Part shown: positions 1 to 7,396 of the stretch, piece by piece
Layout: the number at the start of each line of letters is the position of its first letter
Position numbering within the stretch: the stretch's first letter is position 1
Assembly: GCA_934538895.1 (NCBI GenBank)
Contig: CAKTCH010000048.1
Location: 1-8,734 of the forward strand
Source of the DNA: an uncultured Alphaproteobacteria bacterium
GTDB taxonomy: Bacteria > Pseudomonadota > Alphaproteobacteria > Micavibrionales > Micavibrionaceae
Length of the DNA: 8,734 nucleotides
Direction of reading: 5' to 3'
Made by a program: the position numbers and the translations under genes
Notes under the pieces: model-generated
Seen by the model: the letters and a program-made list of their open reading frames with translations, nothing else
What the model was told of the DNA's origin: nothing
Databases searched by the model: none

Positions 1-1872
1 ACGCAGGTCAGGGCGCTGGACGATGTATCGCTGGCGATCTATCCCGGCGAATTCGTTGCCATCATGGGCCAGTCCGGCTCCGGCAAATCGACATTGATGA
101 ATATTATCGGCTGCCTCGACAAGCCGTCGGCGGGCAGCTACGTCGTGCGCGCGCGGGAGGCGTCGCAATTGGAACCCGACGAACTGGCGGCGCTGCGCAG
201 CCAGACTTTCGGTTTTATCTTCCAGCGCTATAACCTGCTGGCCACCGCCAGCGCGGAAGAGAACGTGGAGATTCCGGCGCTGTATGCCGGTATGAAACGC
301 GAGGCACGGCGCGAACGGGCGCATATGCTGCTCAGCAGGCTGGGTCTGAGCGAACGCGGCGACCACAGGCCCAGCCAGCTTTCGGGCGGCCAGCAGCAGC
401 GCGTGGCCATTGCCCGCGCGCTGATGAACGATCCGCCCGTCATTCTGGCCGACGAACCCACGGGCGCGCTGGACAGCCGCAGCGGACAGGATGTAATGGC
501 CCTGCTGAAGGCGCTGCACGCGGAAGGCCGCACCATTATCCTGATTACCCACGATGAAAACGTCGCGGGCCATGCAAGGCGCGTCATCCGCATTCAGGAC
601 GGCAAAATCCTCGAAGATAGCGGCGCGGAAGAGAAAGTGTCACCCCTGATGGATGACAGCCAGGCGGCGCAAGGCGCCACCCTGACCGCCGAAGGAACGG
701 AAGCGGTGAAAACCGCCTTCCGCGCCCTTCATGCCAATATATTCCGCACCGCGCTGACGCTGCTGGGCATCGTCATCGGCGTGGCGGCGGTGATTATCAT
801 GCTGGCGGTGGGCAACGGCAGCAAGCAAAGCGTGCTGGACCAGATCAGCGCCATGGGCACGAATCTGCTGAATATCCGCCCCGGCGCGCCCGGCATCCGT
901 TCCAGCGGCGACATCGCCACCATGACGATGGATGACGCCGCCGCGATTGAAAGCGTGGATAATGTCAGTGTCGTCGTGGCGGAACGCAGCGGGCGCAAGA
1001 CGCTGCGCTTCGGCAGCACCGATTATGCGGCGTCGATTCAAGGCGTCAGCGCCGGGTTCCCGGTGGCGCGCGACTGGCCTGTCGCGCAGGGCGGTTTCTT
1101 TAATGCGCGCGATGTGGAGTCGTATGCACCCGTGATCGTGCTGGGCGAAACGGTCCGCAAGACTTTATTCGCCGATGCGGAGGCCGTGGGCCAATACGTG
1201 CTGGTCGGGAACATCCCGTTTCAGGTGATTGGCGTCATGGGATCGAAAGGCGCGGCCCCTTGGGGCGGCGATCAGGACGATGTCGCCTATGTGCCCATCA
1301 CCACCGGCCTGATCCGCCTGTTCGGCACCAGCTACCTCAACAGCATCACGGTCAAGATCGCCAGCACCGAGAATATCGGCGCGACGGAATCCGCCATCCG
1401 CGGACTTCTGATACAGCGCCACGGCAAGGAAGATTTCTCGGTGCGCAATACCGCTTCCTTTCTCGAAATGGCGACGGCGACCCAGAACACCCTGACCATG
1501 CTGCTGGGGGCGGTGGCGGCGATCTCGCTGCTGGTGGGCGGTATCGGTGTTATGAATATTATGCTGGTGAGCGTCACCGAAAGAACCCGGGAAATCGGAA
1601 TTCGCATGGCCACAGGCGCCAGAAGGCGTGATATCATGCTGCAGTTCAGTACGGAAGCTGCGGTCGTCTGCACGATCGGGGGGATAATGGGGCTGGCCAT
1701 TGGATTTTCGGTGGGAAGTGCTCTAACTCTCTTCGAAATCAAAGTGCTGTTTTCGCCCGGTCCGGCGATTCTGGCCTTCGCCTGTGCCGTGGGGACGGGG
1801 TTGCTGTTCGGCTATCTGCCCGCGCGCAAGGCCTCCCGGATGGACCCGGTCGTGGCTTTGAGCTCTGAATGA
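1..1872 (+). CDS. macB: MacB-type ABC exporter, ATPase-permease fusion (5' truncated)
   Basis: Energises a tripartite efflux/secretion pump from the inner membrane. The reading frame is open from base 1; compared with E. coli MacB (648 aa) about 20 N-terminal residues lie outside the window, and the ATG at 64 is internal because it falls just before the Walker A motif. The ATPase domain shows Walker A GQSGSGKST (67-93), signature LSGGQQQR (379-402), Walker B VILADEPTGALD (439-474, catalytic Glu at 454) and H-loop His at 550. A linker leads to TM1 (about 751-816), a large periplasmic MacB_PCD-type domain (about 820-1485), then three C-terminal FtsX-like segments (about 1489-1575, 1636-1733, 1759-1820) ending in the typical 'PARKASRMDPVVAL' tail. 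This is the MacB fold (four TM segments). The downstream outer-membrane factor supports a MacAB or PvdRT-OpmQ-like pump. The substrate (macrolide, peptide, siderophore) cannot be read from sequence. Family certain; exact orthology less so. Confidence 0.93.
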   Translation, partial: TQVRALDDVSLAIYPGEFVAIMGQSGSGKSTLMNIIGCLDKPSAGSYVVRAREASQLEPDELAALRSQTFGFIFQRYNLLATASAEENVEIPALYAGMKREARRERAHMLLSRLGLSERGDHRPSQLSGGQQQRVAIARALMNDPPVILADEPTGALDSRSGQDVMALLKALHAEGRTIILITHDENVAGHARRVIRIQDGKILEDSGAEEKVSPLMDDSQAAQGATLTAEGTEAVKTAFRALHANIFRTALTLLGIVIGVAAVIIMLAVGNGSKQSVLDQISAMGTNLLNIRPGAPGIRSSGDIATMTMDDAAAIESVDNVSVVVAERSGRKTLRFGSTDYAASIQGVSAGFPVARDWPVAQGGFFNARDVESYAPVIVLGETVRKTLFADAEAVGQYVLVGNIPFQVIGVMGSKGAAPWGGDQDDVAYVPITTGLIRLFGTSYLNSITVKIASTENIGATESAIRGLLIQRHGKEDFSVRNTASFLEMATATQNTLTMLLGAVAAISLLVGGIGVMNIMLVSVTERTREIGIRMATGARRRDIMLQFSTEAAVVCTIGGIMGLAIGFSVGSALTLFEIKVLFSPGPAILAFACAVGTGLLFGYLPARKASRMDPVVALSSE

Positions 1873-1901
1873 GTGACCTTGAGTAGAAAGATAAAGTGGA
1901 A

Positions 1902-3269
1902 ATGAAAAAGATTGTCGTCGCATCGCTGATTACGGTTTTATTGTCGGGATGCGCGCTCGCCCCGGATTATCAGCGCCCGCAAACCCCGATGCCCGCAAGC
2001 TGGAGTCAGGCCGGAAGCGGCACGACGCAAATGGCGCGTGAATGGTGGCAAAGCTTCGGCGACGCCGAACTCAACCGCCTGATGGCGATCGCCCTTGATG
2101 AGAACATGGATATGCGCGCGGCCCTCCACCGCGTCGAACAATCCCGTGCGGGGATGAAGATTGCCGGGGCCAGCCTGCTGCCCTCGGCCAGCGCCAGCGC
2201 CGACGCGGGGCGCACGCGCACCAATCCCGCCAGTGGCCGTACGACAACACGCACATCCATAGGGGCGGGGGCCGGTATTAATTACGAACTCGATCTGTTC
2301 GGCGCCAACCGCGCGAACGTCGAAGGGGCCGAAGCCCGCTACGCCGGCAGCCAGTATGATCGCGATGCGGTAGCGCTGGTGGTCATGGGCGACGTTGCCA
2401 GCACCTATTTCAATGTGTTGAACGCGCGCCAGCGCCTGAGCATTGCCGACACGAACCTGAAAAACGCGCGTGAAGTGCTGAATATCGTACAGGCGCGTTA
2501 TAATGCCGGTACGGTATCAGCCCTCGATCTGGCGCAGCAGCAAGCCTCTCTGGCGGCTTCGGAGGCATCGCGCGCAAGCACGCAGCAGAATGTGAGCATC
2601 GCTGAAAACGCGCTGGCGGTATTGCTGGGGCAGGTGCCGCAGACGCTCGCTGTGCCGGGCGACAGCCTGAAAGACATTACGATCCCGAGCGTTGATCCGG
2701 GACAACCTTCTTCGCTCCTGGGCCGCCGGCCTGATATCCGCAAATCCGAAATGGAATTATATGCCGCCAATGCCGATATCGGTGTGGCGCGCGCGGCGTA
2801 TTTTCCGACCGTGACCATCGGTGTGAACGGCAGCATCGCTTCGGCAGGTTTTGTTGACCCGGCCTCCACAGTGCTGGGTCTGGCTTCGGCATTGACCGCG
2901 CCGATTTTCCAGGGGGGCCGTATCGAGGGCGGGGTCGAGCAAGCGACCGCCCGCCAGAAAGAGCTGGTCGAAAACTATCGCAAGACCGTATTGGTATCTT
3001 TGCAGGAGGTTGAAGATTCCCTGACCGCCGAGAAGACTGCCGAACGCCGCGAGCAATTGCTCGAACAGGCGGTAACGGAATCGCGCAAGGCCTACAGCTA
3101 CGCCCGCCAGCAATACGACGCCGGTATTATCGATTTCCAGGCCTTGCTGGAAACGCAGAACATGTTGCTGTCTTCCGAAGACACGTATGCGCAGGCCCGC
3201 AACGACCGCTTGCAGGCCAGCATTGACTTGTTCAAGGCGCTGGGCGGCGGCTGGTCGGCACCGCGCTGA
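1902..3269 (+). CDS. Outer-membrane efflux lipoprotein, NodT/OprM family
   Basis: Trimeric TolC-like channel that carries substrate from the MacB pump across the outer membrane. About 455 aa, normal for the family. The N-terminus is a lipoprotein signal: MKK, a hydrophobic core, then LLSGC with the lipidated Cys at residue 17; Ala at +2 is compatible with sorting to the outer membrane. Family hallmarks include 'EWWQSFGDAELNRL' near residues 47-60, 'YELDLFG' near 128, a 'GRRPDIRKSE' block near 273-282 that opens the second OEP repeat, and 'PIFQGGRIEGGV' near 336. It ends in 'FKALGGGW', typical of NodT proteins. ATG 1902 is preferred over an in-frame GTG at 1896 because it gives the classical MKK signal start; GAAAG at 1886-1890 is a weak ribosome binding site that could serve either. 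It lies 29 nt after the MacB-type gene with no promoter visible between them, so they are likely cotranscribed. Using a dedicated lipoprotein channel rather than a shared TolC resembles PvdRT-OpmQ. Confidence 0.92.
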   Translation: MKKIVVASLITVLLSGCALAPDYQRPQTPMPASWSQAGSGTTQMAREWWQSFGDAELNRLMAIALDENMDMRAALHRVEQSRAGMKIAGASLLPSASASADAGRTRTNPASGRTTTRTSIGAGAGINYELDLFGANRANVEGAEARYAGSQYDRDAVALVVMGDVASTYFNVLNARQRLSIADTNLKNAREVLNIVQARYNAGTVSALDLAQQQASLAASEASRASTQQNVSIAENALAVLLGQVPQTLAVPGDSLKDITIPSVDPGQPSSLLGRRPDIRKSEMELYAANADIGVARAAYFPTVTIGVNGSIASAGFVDPASTVLGLASALTAPIFQGGRIEGGVEQATARQKELVENYRKTVLVSLQEVEDSLTAEKTAERREQLLEQAVTESRKAYSYARQQYDAGIIDFQALLETQNMLLSSEDTYAQARNDRLQASIDLFKALGGGWSAPR

Positions 3270-3345
3270 TCTTTGATTATCGAAAATTTACGACTTGTTA
3301 ACCCCTGAGGCGTAGATTGAGGGGGAGATAAATTGCTTTGTGTGC

Positions 3346-3353
3346 AAGGGGGA
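3346..3353 (+). promoter_or_regulatory. Shine-Dalgarno deciding the 3361 start
   Basis: AAGGGGGA lies 7 nt before ATG 3361 and favours that start over the in-frame GTG at 3340. A second purine-rich stretch at 3319-3328 would sit 11 nt before the GTG, so the longer 81-aa form is not excluded. Confidence 0.6.
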
Positions 3354-3360
3354 ATTTAAG

Positions 3361-3585
3361 ATGGGAAACGTTTATTCGCCGAAATTCAATGATAATGGTG
3401 ATGTGGCAGGGCTGACCGCCACGGTCCGCGAAACAACGCGTCCAGATGATGAGGCAACGCTGCGGCGCTTGACCCTCGTTCGGGATCCCGGCAACAGCGC
3501 CGCCGTTTTCCAGCAGCTGCTCAACGACCGTGAGAACACCACGCCTCACGCAAAACCGCATTTCGATCCGGGCATGAAGAGCTAG
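3361..3585 (+). CDS. Hypothetical 74-aa protein
   Basis: Not recognised. It starts at ATG 3361 behind a good ribosome binding site and ends at TAG 3583. The product is small, soluble and charged, with no signal peptide, membrane segment or cysteine. It opens with 'MGNVYSPKFNDNGDV', has a likely short helix around 'EATLRRLTLV' and another around 'SAAVFQQLLNDRE', and ends in a Pro/His-rich tail 'HAKPHFDPGMKS'. It follows the efflux genes by 91 nt on the same strand, but the more AT-rich gap (3270-3360) suggests separate expression. It faces the convergent Ccs genes across a repeat element. Reality as a gene rests on the ribosome binding site and the uninterrupted frame; function unknown. Confidence 0.5.
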   Translation: MGNVYSPKFNDNGDVAGLTATVRETTRPDDEATLRRLTLVRDPGNSAAVFQQLLNDRENTTPHAKPHFDPGMKS

Positions 3586-3625
3586 ACTCCAGATCTATCG
3601 GATTCGGAAATTTACAAGAATAACT

Positions 3626-3797
3626 CCCTCTCCCCATCGGGGAGAGGGTGGGGGTGAGGGGGATCATGAATCCCGCATTACCCGCATGTTACAAAGTTTA
3701 GCCACCCTGTTTATTCCCCCCCCCTCACCCACTGCGCTATGGCTTTTCCTTAACGGAAAAGCCGCGCTTCGTTGCCCTCTCCCCGATGGGGAGAGGG
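3626..3797. repeat. Compound inverted-repeat intergenic element (REP/BIME-like)
   Basis: The outer arms 3626-3648 and 3775-3797 are perfect 23-nt reverse complements, and each arm is itself a hairpin: CCCTCTCCCC, a 3-nt loop (ATC or GAT), GGGGAGAGGG. The inner arms GGGTGAGGGGG (3652-3662) and CCCCCTCACCC (3720-3730) are also perfect complements. The right arm carries an extra 44 nt (3731-3774) with its own hairpin, so the element is two unequal inverted copies around a core of about 57 nt. A C9 run occupies 3716-3724, and the core has a 7-bp direct repeat CCCGCAT (3672-3678, 3681-3687). GGGAGAGGG/GGGTGAGGG palindromes are a familiar multicopy intergenic type in proteobacterial genomes (known generally, not searched here). 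Between two convergent genes it could also act as a two-way transcription stop, although no T-tract follows the stems. Confidence 0.85.
3741..3763. repeat. Perfect 9-bp hairpin in the long arm of the element
   Basis: GGCTTTTCC (3741-3749), loop TTAAC, GGAAAAGCC (3755-3763). Flanking GCGC at 3734-3737 and 3764-3767 extends the stem by four pairs across a 3-nt bulge. This hairpin is missing from the left arm and marks the asymmetry between the two copies. Confidence 0.75.
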
Positions 3798-3820
3798 GAC
3801 ATAATCAACAGGGTCCGGCC

Positions 3821-4402
3821 CTAATTCTTTTTTAAAGATCGCAGATAGGTTTTCGTATCTTCGCTATCCCATACCAGACCCAGGCCCGCGACTTTGCGGG
3901 CCATCGTCATTTCCGGGGTGACGACAATCGTTTCCGGCACGCGCACGGTCTGGAACAGGTCCTGCGATACGGATTTATCGGCGTCATGGAATAACGCTAT
4001 GTTCGCAACTTCCTGATATTCCCCGGCATAACGTTTCATGAACGGCGCGATTTTGCCCTTATCGTCGTCGATCGATACGGCCAGTATGACAAGATCGTCC
4101 GGCATCGCCCGGGCGAGGCGGATGAATTGCGGCCATTCTGCAATGCAGGGCGTGCACCACGTCGCCCAGAAATTCAGCAGCACGATCTTGCCCGCATAGT
4201 CATGCAGGTTCACCATTTGGCCATTCAGTTTCGTGAGCTTCACATGCGGCGCCGGTGCAGACGCGGTGGCACTTTCGCTAAGGGCAACGCGGGGTGACGT
4301 GATGCTGGCGCTATCGTAACGCCCGTCCATCCACCATGTCGCGGCAAGCGTCAGCGCGACCGTCAGAACGATCAGCAGGGCGTTCAGCGTTTTATCCTTC
4401 AT
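3821..4402 (-). CDS. Membrane-anchored TlpA/ResA-type thioredoxin for cytochrome c maturation
   Basis: Periplasmic thiol-disulfide oxidoreductase, probably keeping apocytochrome CXXCH cysteines reduced so that heme can be attached. 193 aa: an N-terminal signal anchor (residues 7-25), a low-complexity Ser/Ala linker (30-52), then a thioredoxin fold of the AhpC-TSA/Redoxin kind. The active site is WCTPC (W82, C83, C86) in 'LLNFWATWCTPC', and the cis-proline context is 'RVPET' (P156). The start at 4402 overlaps the last 11 nt of the heme lyase gene, with GAGG about 10 nt upstream inside that gene, so translation is probably coupled. Overlap with ccsBA strongly supports the ResA/CcsX role of System II; by sequence alone it could be a general TlpA-like reductase. 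No T-rich terminator was seen; the hairpin at 3775-3797 lies just beyond the stop. Confidence 0.88.
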   Translation of the reverse strand: MKDKTLNALLIVLTVALTLAATWWMDGRYDSASITSPRVALSESATASAPAPHVKLTKLNGQMVNLHDYAGKIVLLNFWATWCTPCIAEWPQFIRLARAMPDDLVILAVSIDDDKGKIAPFMKRYAGEYQEVANIALFHDADKSVSQDLFQTVRVPETIVVTPEMTMARKVAGLGLVWDSEDTKTYLRSLKKN

Positions 4403-7343
4403 GGCGCACCCGCCTCATATACAGCGCCGCGATCAGCAATGTTTCAAACACGCAGAACGCGCTCAGGCCCGTGGCGATGCCGGAAATAAAACCGTAGGAA
4501 TGCAGCCCCACGCTCAGCAGGTTGACGCCGAACCACGCCAGCGCCACCACCATATTCAGCGTGGCGATGCCCAGGGCATAGGTTTCGGGCTTCAACTGCC
4601 CCGCCAGGCGGCCATGCAGCAGCCAGACGATCCACAGCACGATCAGCAACGCGCCGTTTTCTTTCGGGTCCCAGCCCCAGAAACGGCCCCATGACTGATC
4701 CGCCCAGATGCCGCCCAGTATCGTGCCGACCGCCGTGAACAAAAGCGCCGCCAGCGCCATCCGGTGCATGGTGATGAACAGGCCCGAACGGTCCCGCAGG
4801 CGGAACAGCCACGCATGGGCCAGCATCGCCGCGATAATGGACAGGCCGTAGCCCGCGGTCACGACCAGCACATGGGTCGCCAGCCAGAAATTCGTATTCA
4901 GCACCGCCACCAGCATCGAAAGGGAATCGCCGCTGACCGCACCGAAATAAAGCGACGTGGCCAGCAAAGCGGCGCCGGATAATGAAGCGGCCAGCCCGCT
5001 GAAGGCGTCATGGCGTTTCCACAACAATACGCCGCCGGCGATGACGCATATCAGCGATACAAATAAAAGCGATTCATAAAGCGTGCCGACCGGGGGCCGC
5101 CCCAGAATATAAACGCGCGCCGCCAGCCCGAACAGGTGAACGCCGCCGCCGAGGAAAAGCGCCGCGCCTCCGGCGCGCAGGTAAAGGGAACGGTGATGCC
5201 GCGCCAGCAGTGTCATGAAACAGGCCGCCAGCGCATAAAGCGCCAGCGCCCACTGGAAGGGATTGGCTGCGTTGTAAATTCTCTCGGCCATGAAATGCCG
5301 CGTCCGGTCAGGCGATGACGTGCCGCGCAGGGCGCGGGTGGTCGCGCGCCATGCTGCTTCGTCTCCCTGAAGCCATGCCTGCCCCAGAACCTTCCATTGC
5401 CCCAGCAGCGCCGCCGTCGTGGGCGAGCCTTGCCCTTGCTGCAGCACAGCCCATGGCGAGACGCGTTCTTCCTGATCCTGCGCCTGATCCCACGTCACGG
5501 GAATGACGCGGAACAGGTGATTGCCCGCGCTGCCCGCCGCCAGTATCTGCAACTGCCATGCGAACTGCGCGATCGCGCGTTCTTCGCCGTTATATTTCTC
5601 CGGGTCGTCGCCCTTTTCGCGCACGATCTCCTGCAATCTCTTATGGGCACGCTCTTCCAGCTTGCGCAGGGTCAGATAATCGGGCATCTGCCCGGCCATG
5701 GCGCGCTTCTCCGCCGGGGTCGGCAGGCTTTCGGGCGGCGTGATCGCCAGCGGCAGCACCAGCGAGAAACTGCGCATCAGCTGTAAATAGTCGGATAGCT
5801 TGCGGTGCAGATCCAGCAACGCTTTCTGCCGGGTCTCCAGCTTGCCGGGCGGCGTTTGCAGCAGGGTTTCGATGCGGCTTGCCTGCGTGTCCAGCCCCTG
5901 ACTGACCTGCGCCAGCGTATAAAGCGCGCCCGGCTGCGCGGGCAGGCGCAGCATTTGTTGCAGGTCGCGGTTGCGAATCAGGAAAACGGGGCGTTGCGCC
6001 GCCGTAACCGGATCGAACAGCAATTCCGCCAGCCATTGGTCGGCGCGCAGGCCGTCGAGGCGATCGCGTCCGGAAAAGCCCCGCAAGGCGGTTTGCGCAA
6101 AGGTTTCAAGCGGCTTCAGTCGCCCCTCGTGCAATACCGGGATCATGCGGAAATCGTTCATATCCATGGCGGCGGCATGGGCAGGCGTGTGCAGGCATAA
6201 CAGGCCCAGCACCGCCCATGCCATGAGGCGCCCGCGCGTCGAAATCAGCAGGTGCAGAATCAGCCCGAAGGCGATCAGCGCGCTGGCGATATAGGGGAAC
6301 AGGCGCCCCACGTTCCACACCACGCTTAAAACCGTTGTTTCCCCGCCGTCGCCCCTGACCATGTAAGATGACTGGTAGAACGTATAGCCGCGGTAACGCA
6401 GCGGGTTGTTCATGCTGATCTCGGTGGGCCATGTGTGGCCGCCGTCTTTGATCGTGACGCTTGAGCGATAGGCGCGGGCCATATCCATGCCGGGGTGGTT
6501 GTCTTTCTCGACATCCGCCAGCGCCAGCGAGAAAGGCAGGACCGATGTTGCCTTGACGTAGCGCAATTCGTAAGCATGGTCCTTGACGTCCAGCTGCGGG
6601 TAAAGCGGCATGATTTCTGTCATCAGGTAAATGCCGTCAGTATCCGCGCCCGTGCCGCGTATCAGCACGGAAACCGCGCCGTGATTGTTTTCGTTTTGCA
6701 GGGCGGGTCTGGCGGGGGCCATCTCCACCTTTTCGGCGGGGCCGCGCAACGGGAATTTGCTGTCCGTGTTCGCGCGCGGCTGCGGCGTGCCGTTCACCAT
6801 ATGATCGATGATTTCGACATTGAAGGGCAGGCCTTCGTCAAGCCCCAGCAGCAGGCCTTTCCTGATCCGCTCCTGCGGCAGGCGGAAAATTTCTGTGCCG
6901 TCCCGGGCGATGGTCAGCACGCGCGCATGATAATCCTCGACCAGCGCCGATTCCGCGCCTTCGTCGATCACGATAAACCCTTCGCGCGCCGTCACCGCCG
7001 TCAGCAAGCCCCCCGCCAGCAGCACCAGCGCGCCGAAGTGGGTCAGGATGATGCCCGCGCGTTGCCAGCGCCAGCGGCTGTCGGTGATGAACTTGGCCAG
7101 CAGCGCAAGGAAGATGATGCCGGTGACTGTATAACCGCCGGGCAGGGGCAGCGGCCCCCACCAGAACAGGAAAGAAGAAAAAAAGGTTTTCTGCGCGACA
7201 TAAAGCCCGGCATATTTCTGTGCCACCGTGCCCGCCACCAGCAATGCCATAAGCCAGGGCAGCGTCCAGAACATGATGACCGGACGCGACAGCAGGGCTG
7301 CCAGCGTCGAAGCTTTCGCGATGATACGTGCAAGGATATGCAT
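4392..7343 (-). CDS. ccsBA: Fused ResB-CcsA cytochrome c heme lyase (System II, CcsBA)
   Basis: Exports heme through the inner membrane and ligates it to apocytochrome c on the periplasmic side. 983 aa, close to known fused CcsBA proteins (about 900-940). The ResB half has TM segments near 22-41, 70-88 and 96-116, a periplasmic domain (about 120-345) and a TM at 347-367; His102 in 'LTHFGALVLLAGG' fits the ResB transmembrane heme ligand. A second hydrophobic stretch (373-386) ending AHAAA leads to a periplasmic region (391-690) starting 'MIPVLHEGRLKPLETFAQ', common in fused proteins. The CcsA half (about 695-980) has 'GRPPVGTLYESL' (748-759), the tryptophan-rich heme motif WGRFWGWDPKENGALL (885-900), and His824, His910 and His948 placed like the two periplasmic and one transmembrane heme ligands of CcsA. 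ATG 7343 has no ribosome binding site; a GGGGG/CCCCC hairpin abuts it. Cotranscribed with the overlapping thioredoxin gene, possibly from the XRE promoter. Confidence 0.94.
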   Translation of the reverse strand: MHILARIIAKASTLAALLSRPVIMFWTLPWLMALLVAGTVAQKYAGLYVAQKTFFSSFLFWWGPLPLPGGYTVTGIIFLALLAKFITDSRWRWQRAGIILTHFGALVLLAGGLLTAVTAREGFIVIDEGAESALVEDYHARVLTIARDGTEIFRLPQERIRKGLLLGLDEGLPFNVEIIDHMVNGTPQPRANTDSKFPLRGPAEKVEMAPARPALQNENNHGAVSVLIRGTGADTDGIYLMTEIMPLYPQLDVKDHAYELRYVKATSVLPFSLALADVEKDNHPGMDMARAYRSSVTIKDGGHTWPTEISMNNPLRYRGYTFYQSSYMVRGDGGETTVLSVVWNVGRLFPYIASALIAFGLILHLLISTRGRLMAWAVLGLLCLHTPAHAAAMDMNDFRMIPVLHEGRLKPLETFAQTALRGFSGRDRLDGLRADQWLAELLFDPVTAAQRPVFLIRNRDLQQMLRLPAQPGALYTLAQVSQGLDTQASRIETLLQTPPGKLETRQKALLDLHRKLSDYLQLMRSFSLVLPLAITPPESLPTPAEKRAMAGQMPDYLTLRKLEERAHKRLQEIVREKGDDPEKYNGEERAIAQFAWQLQILAAGSAGNHLFRVIPVTWDQAQDQEERVSPWAVLQQGQGSPTTAALLGQWKVLGQAWLQGDEAAWRATTRALRGTSSPDRTRHFMAERIYNAANPFQWALALYALAACFMTLLARHHRSLYLRAGGAALFLGGGVHLFGLAARVYILGRPPVGTLYESLLFVSLICVIAGGVLLWKRHDAFSGLAASLSGAALLATSLYFGAVSGDSLSMLVAVLNTNFWLATHVLVVTAGYGLSIIAAMLAHAWLFRLRDRSGLFITMHRMALAALLFTAVGTILGGIWADQSWGRFWGWDPKENGALLIVLWIVWLLHGRLAGQLKPETYALGIATLNMVVALAWFGVNLLSVGLHSYGFISGIATGLSAFCVFETLLIAALYMRRVRHEG

Positions 7344-7372
7344 GGGGGTAGAGATAGCCCCCGGAAGCCCCC
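7344..7372 (-). other. G-run/C-run leader hairpin abutting the ccsBA start codon
   Basis: Read on the minus strand, two imperfect 10-nt repeats (GGGGGCTTCC, GGGGGCTATC) are followed by CCCCC directly before the ATG. Either G5 run can pair with the C5 run, the nearer one with a 9-nt loop, and no Shine-Dalgarno is present. It may limit ribosome access; this role is inferred. Confidence 0.4.
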
Positions 7373-7396
7373 GAGTACAGGAAAAACTGGATAGAA

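Noticed and set aside
3273..3301. Possible promoter TTGATT-17-TGTTAA upstream of the small ORF
   Set aside because: The -10 matches consensus at only 3 of 6 positions; too weak to annotate.
3299..3304. TTAACC resembling a CtrA half-site
   Set aside because: No second TTAA at the required 7-nt spacing, so a chance match is likely.
3340..3360. GTG start adding seven residues to the small ORF
   Set aside because: ATG 3361 has the better-spaced ribosome binding site; the longer form remains possible but less likely.
7178..7184. A7 run (T7 on the coding strand) near codon 53 of ccsBA, a possible slippage or phase-variation site
   Set aside because: It encodes normal Phe codons in a membrane segment, and a 7-nt run alone is weak evidence for phase variation.
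6495..7394. 299-codon plus-strand open frame opposite ccsBA
   Set aside because: Antisense shadow of a convincing ResB coding region; the translation is Arg/Gln/His-rich with no domain, as expected from the reverse of GC-rich codons.
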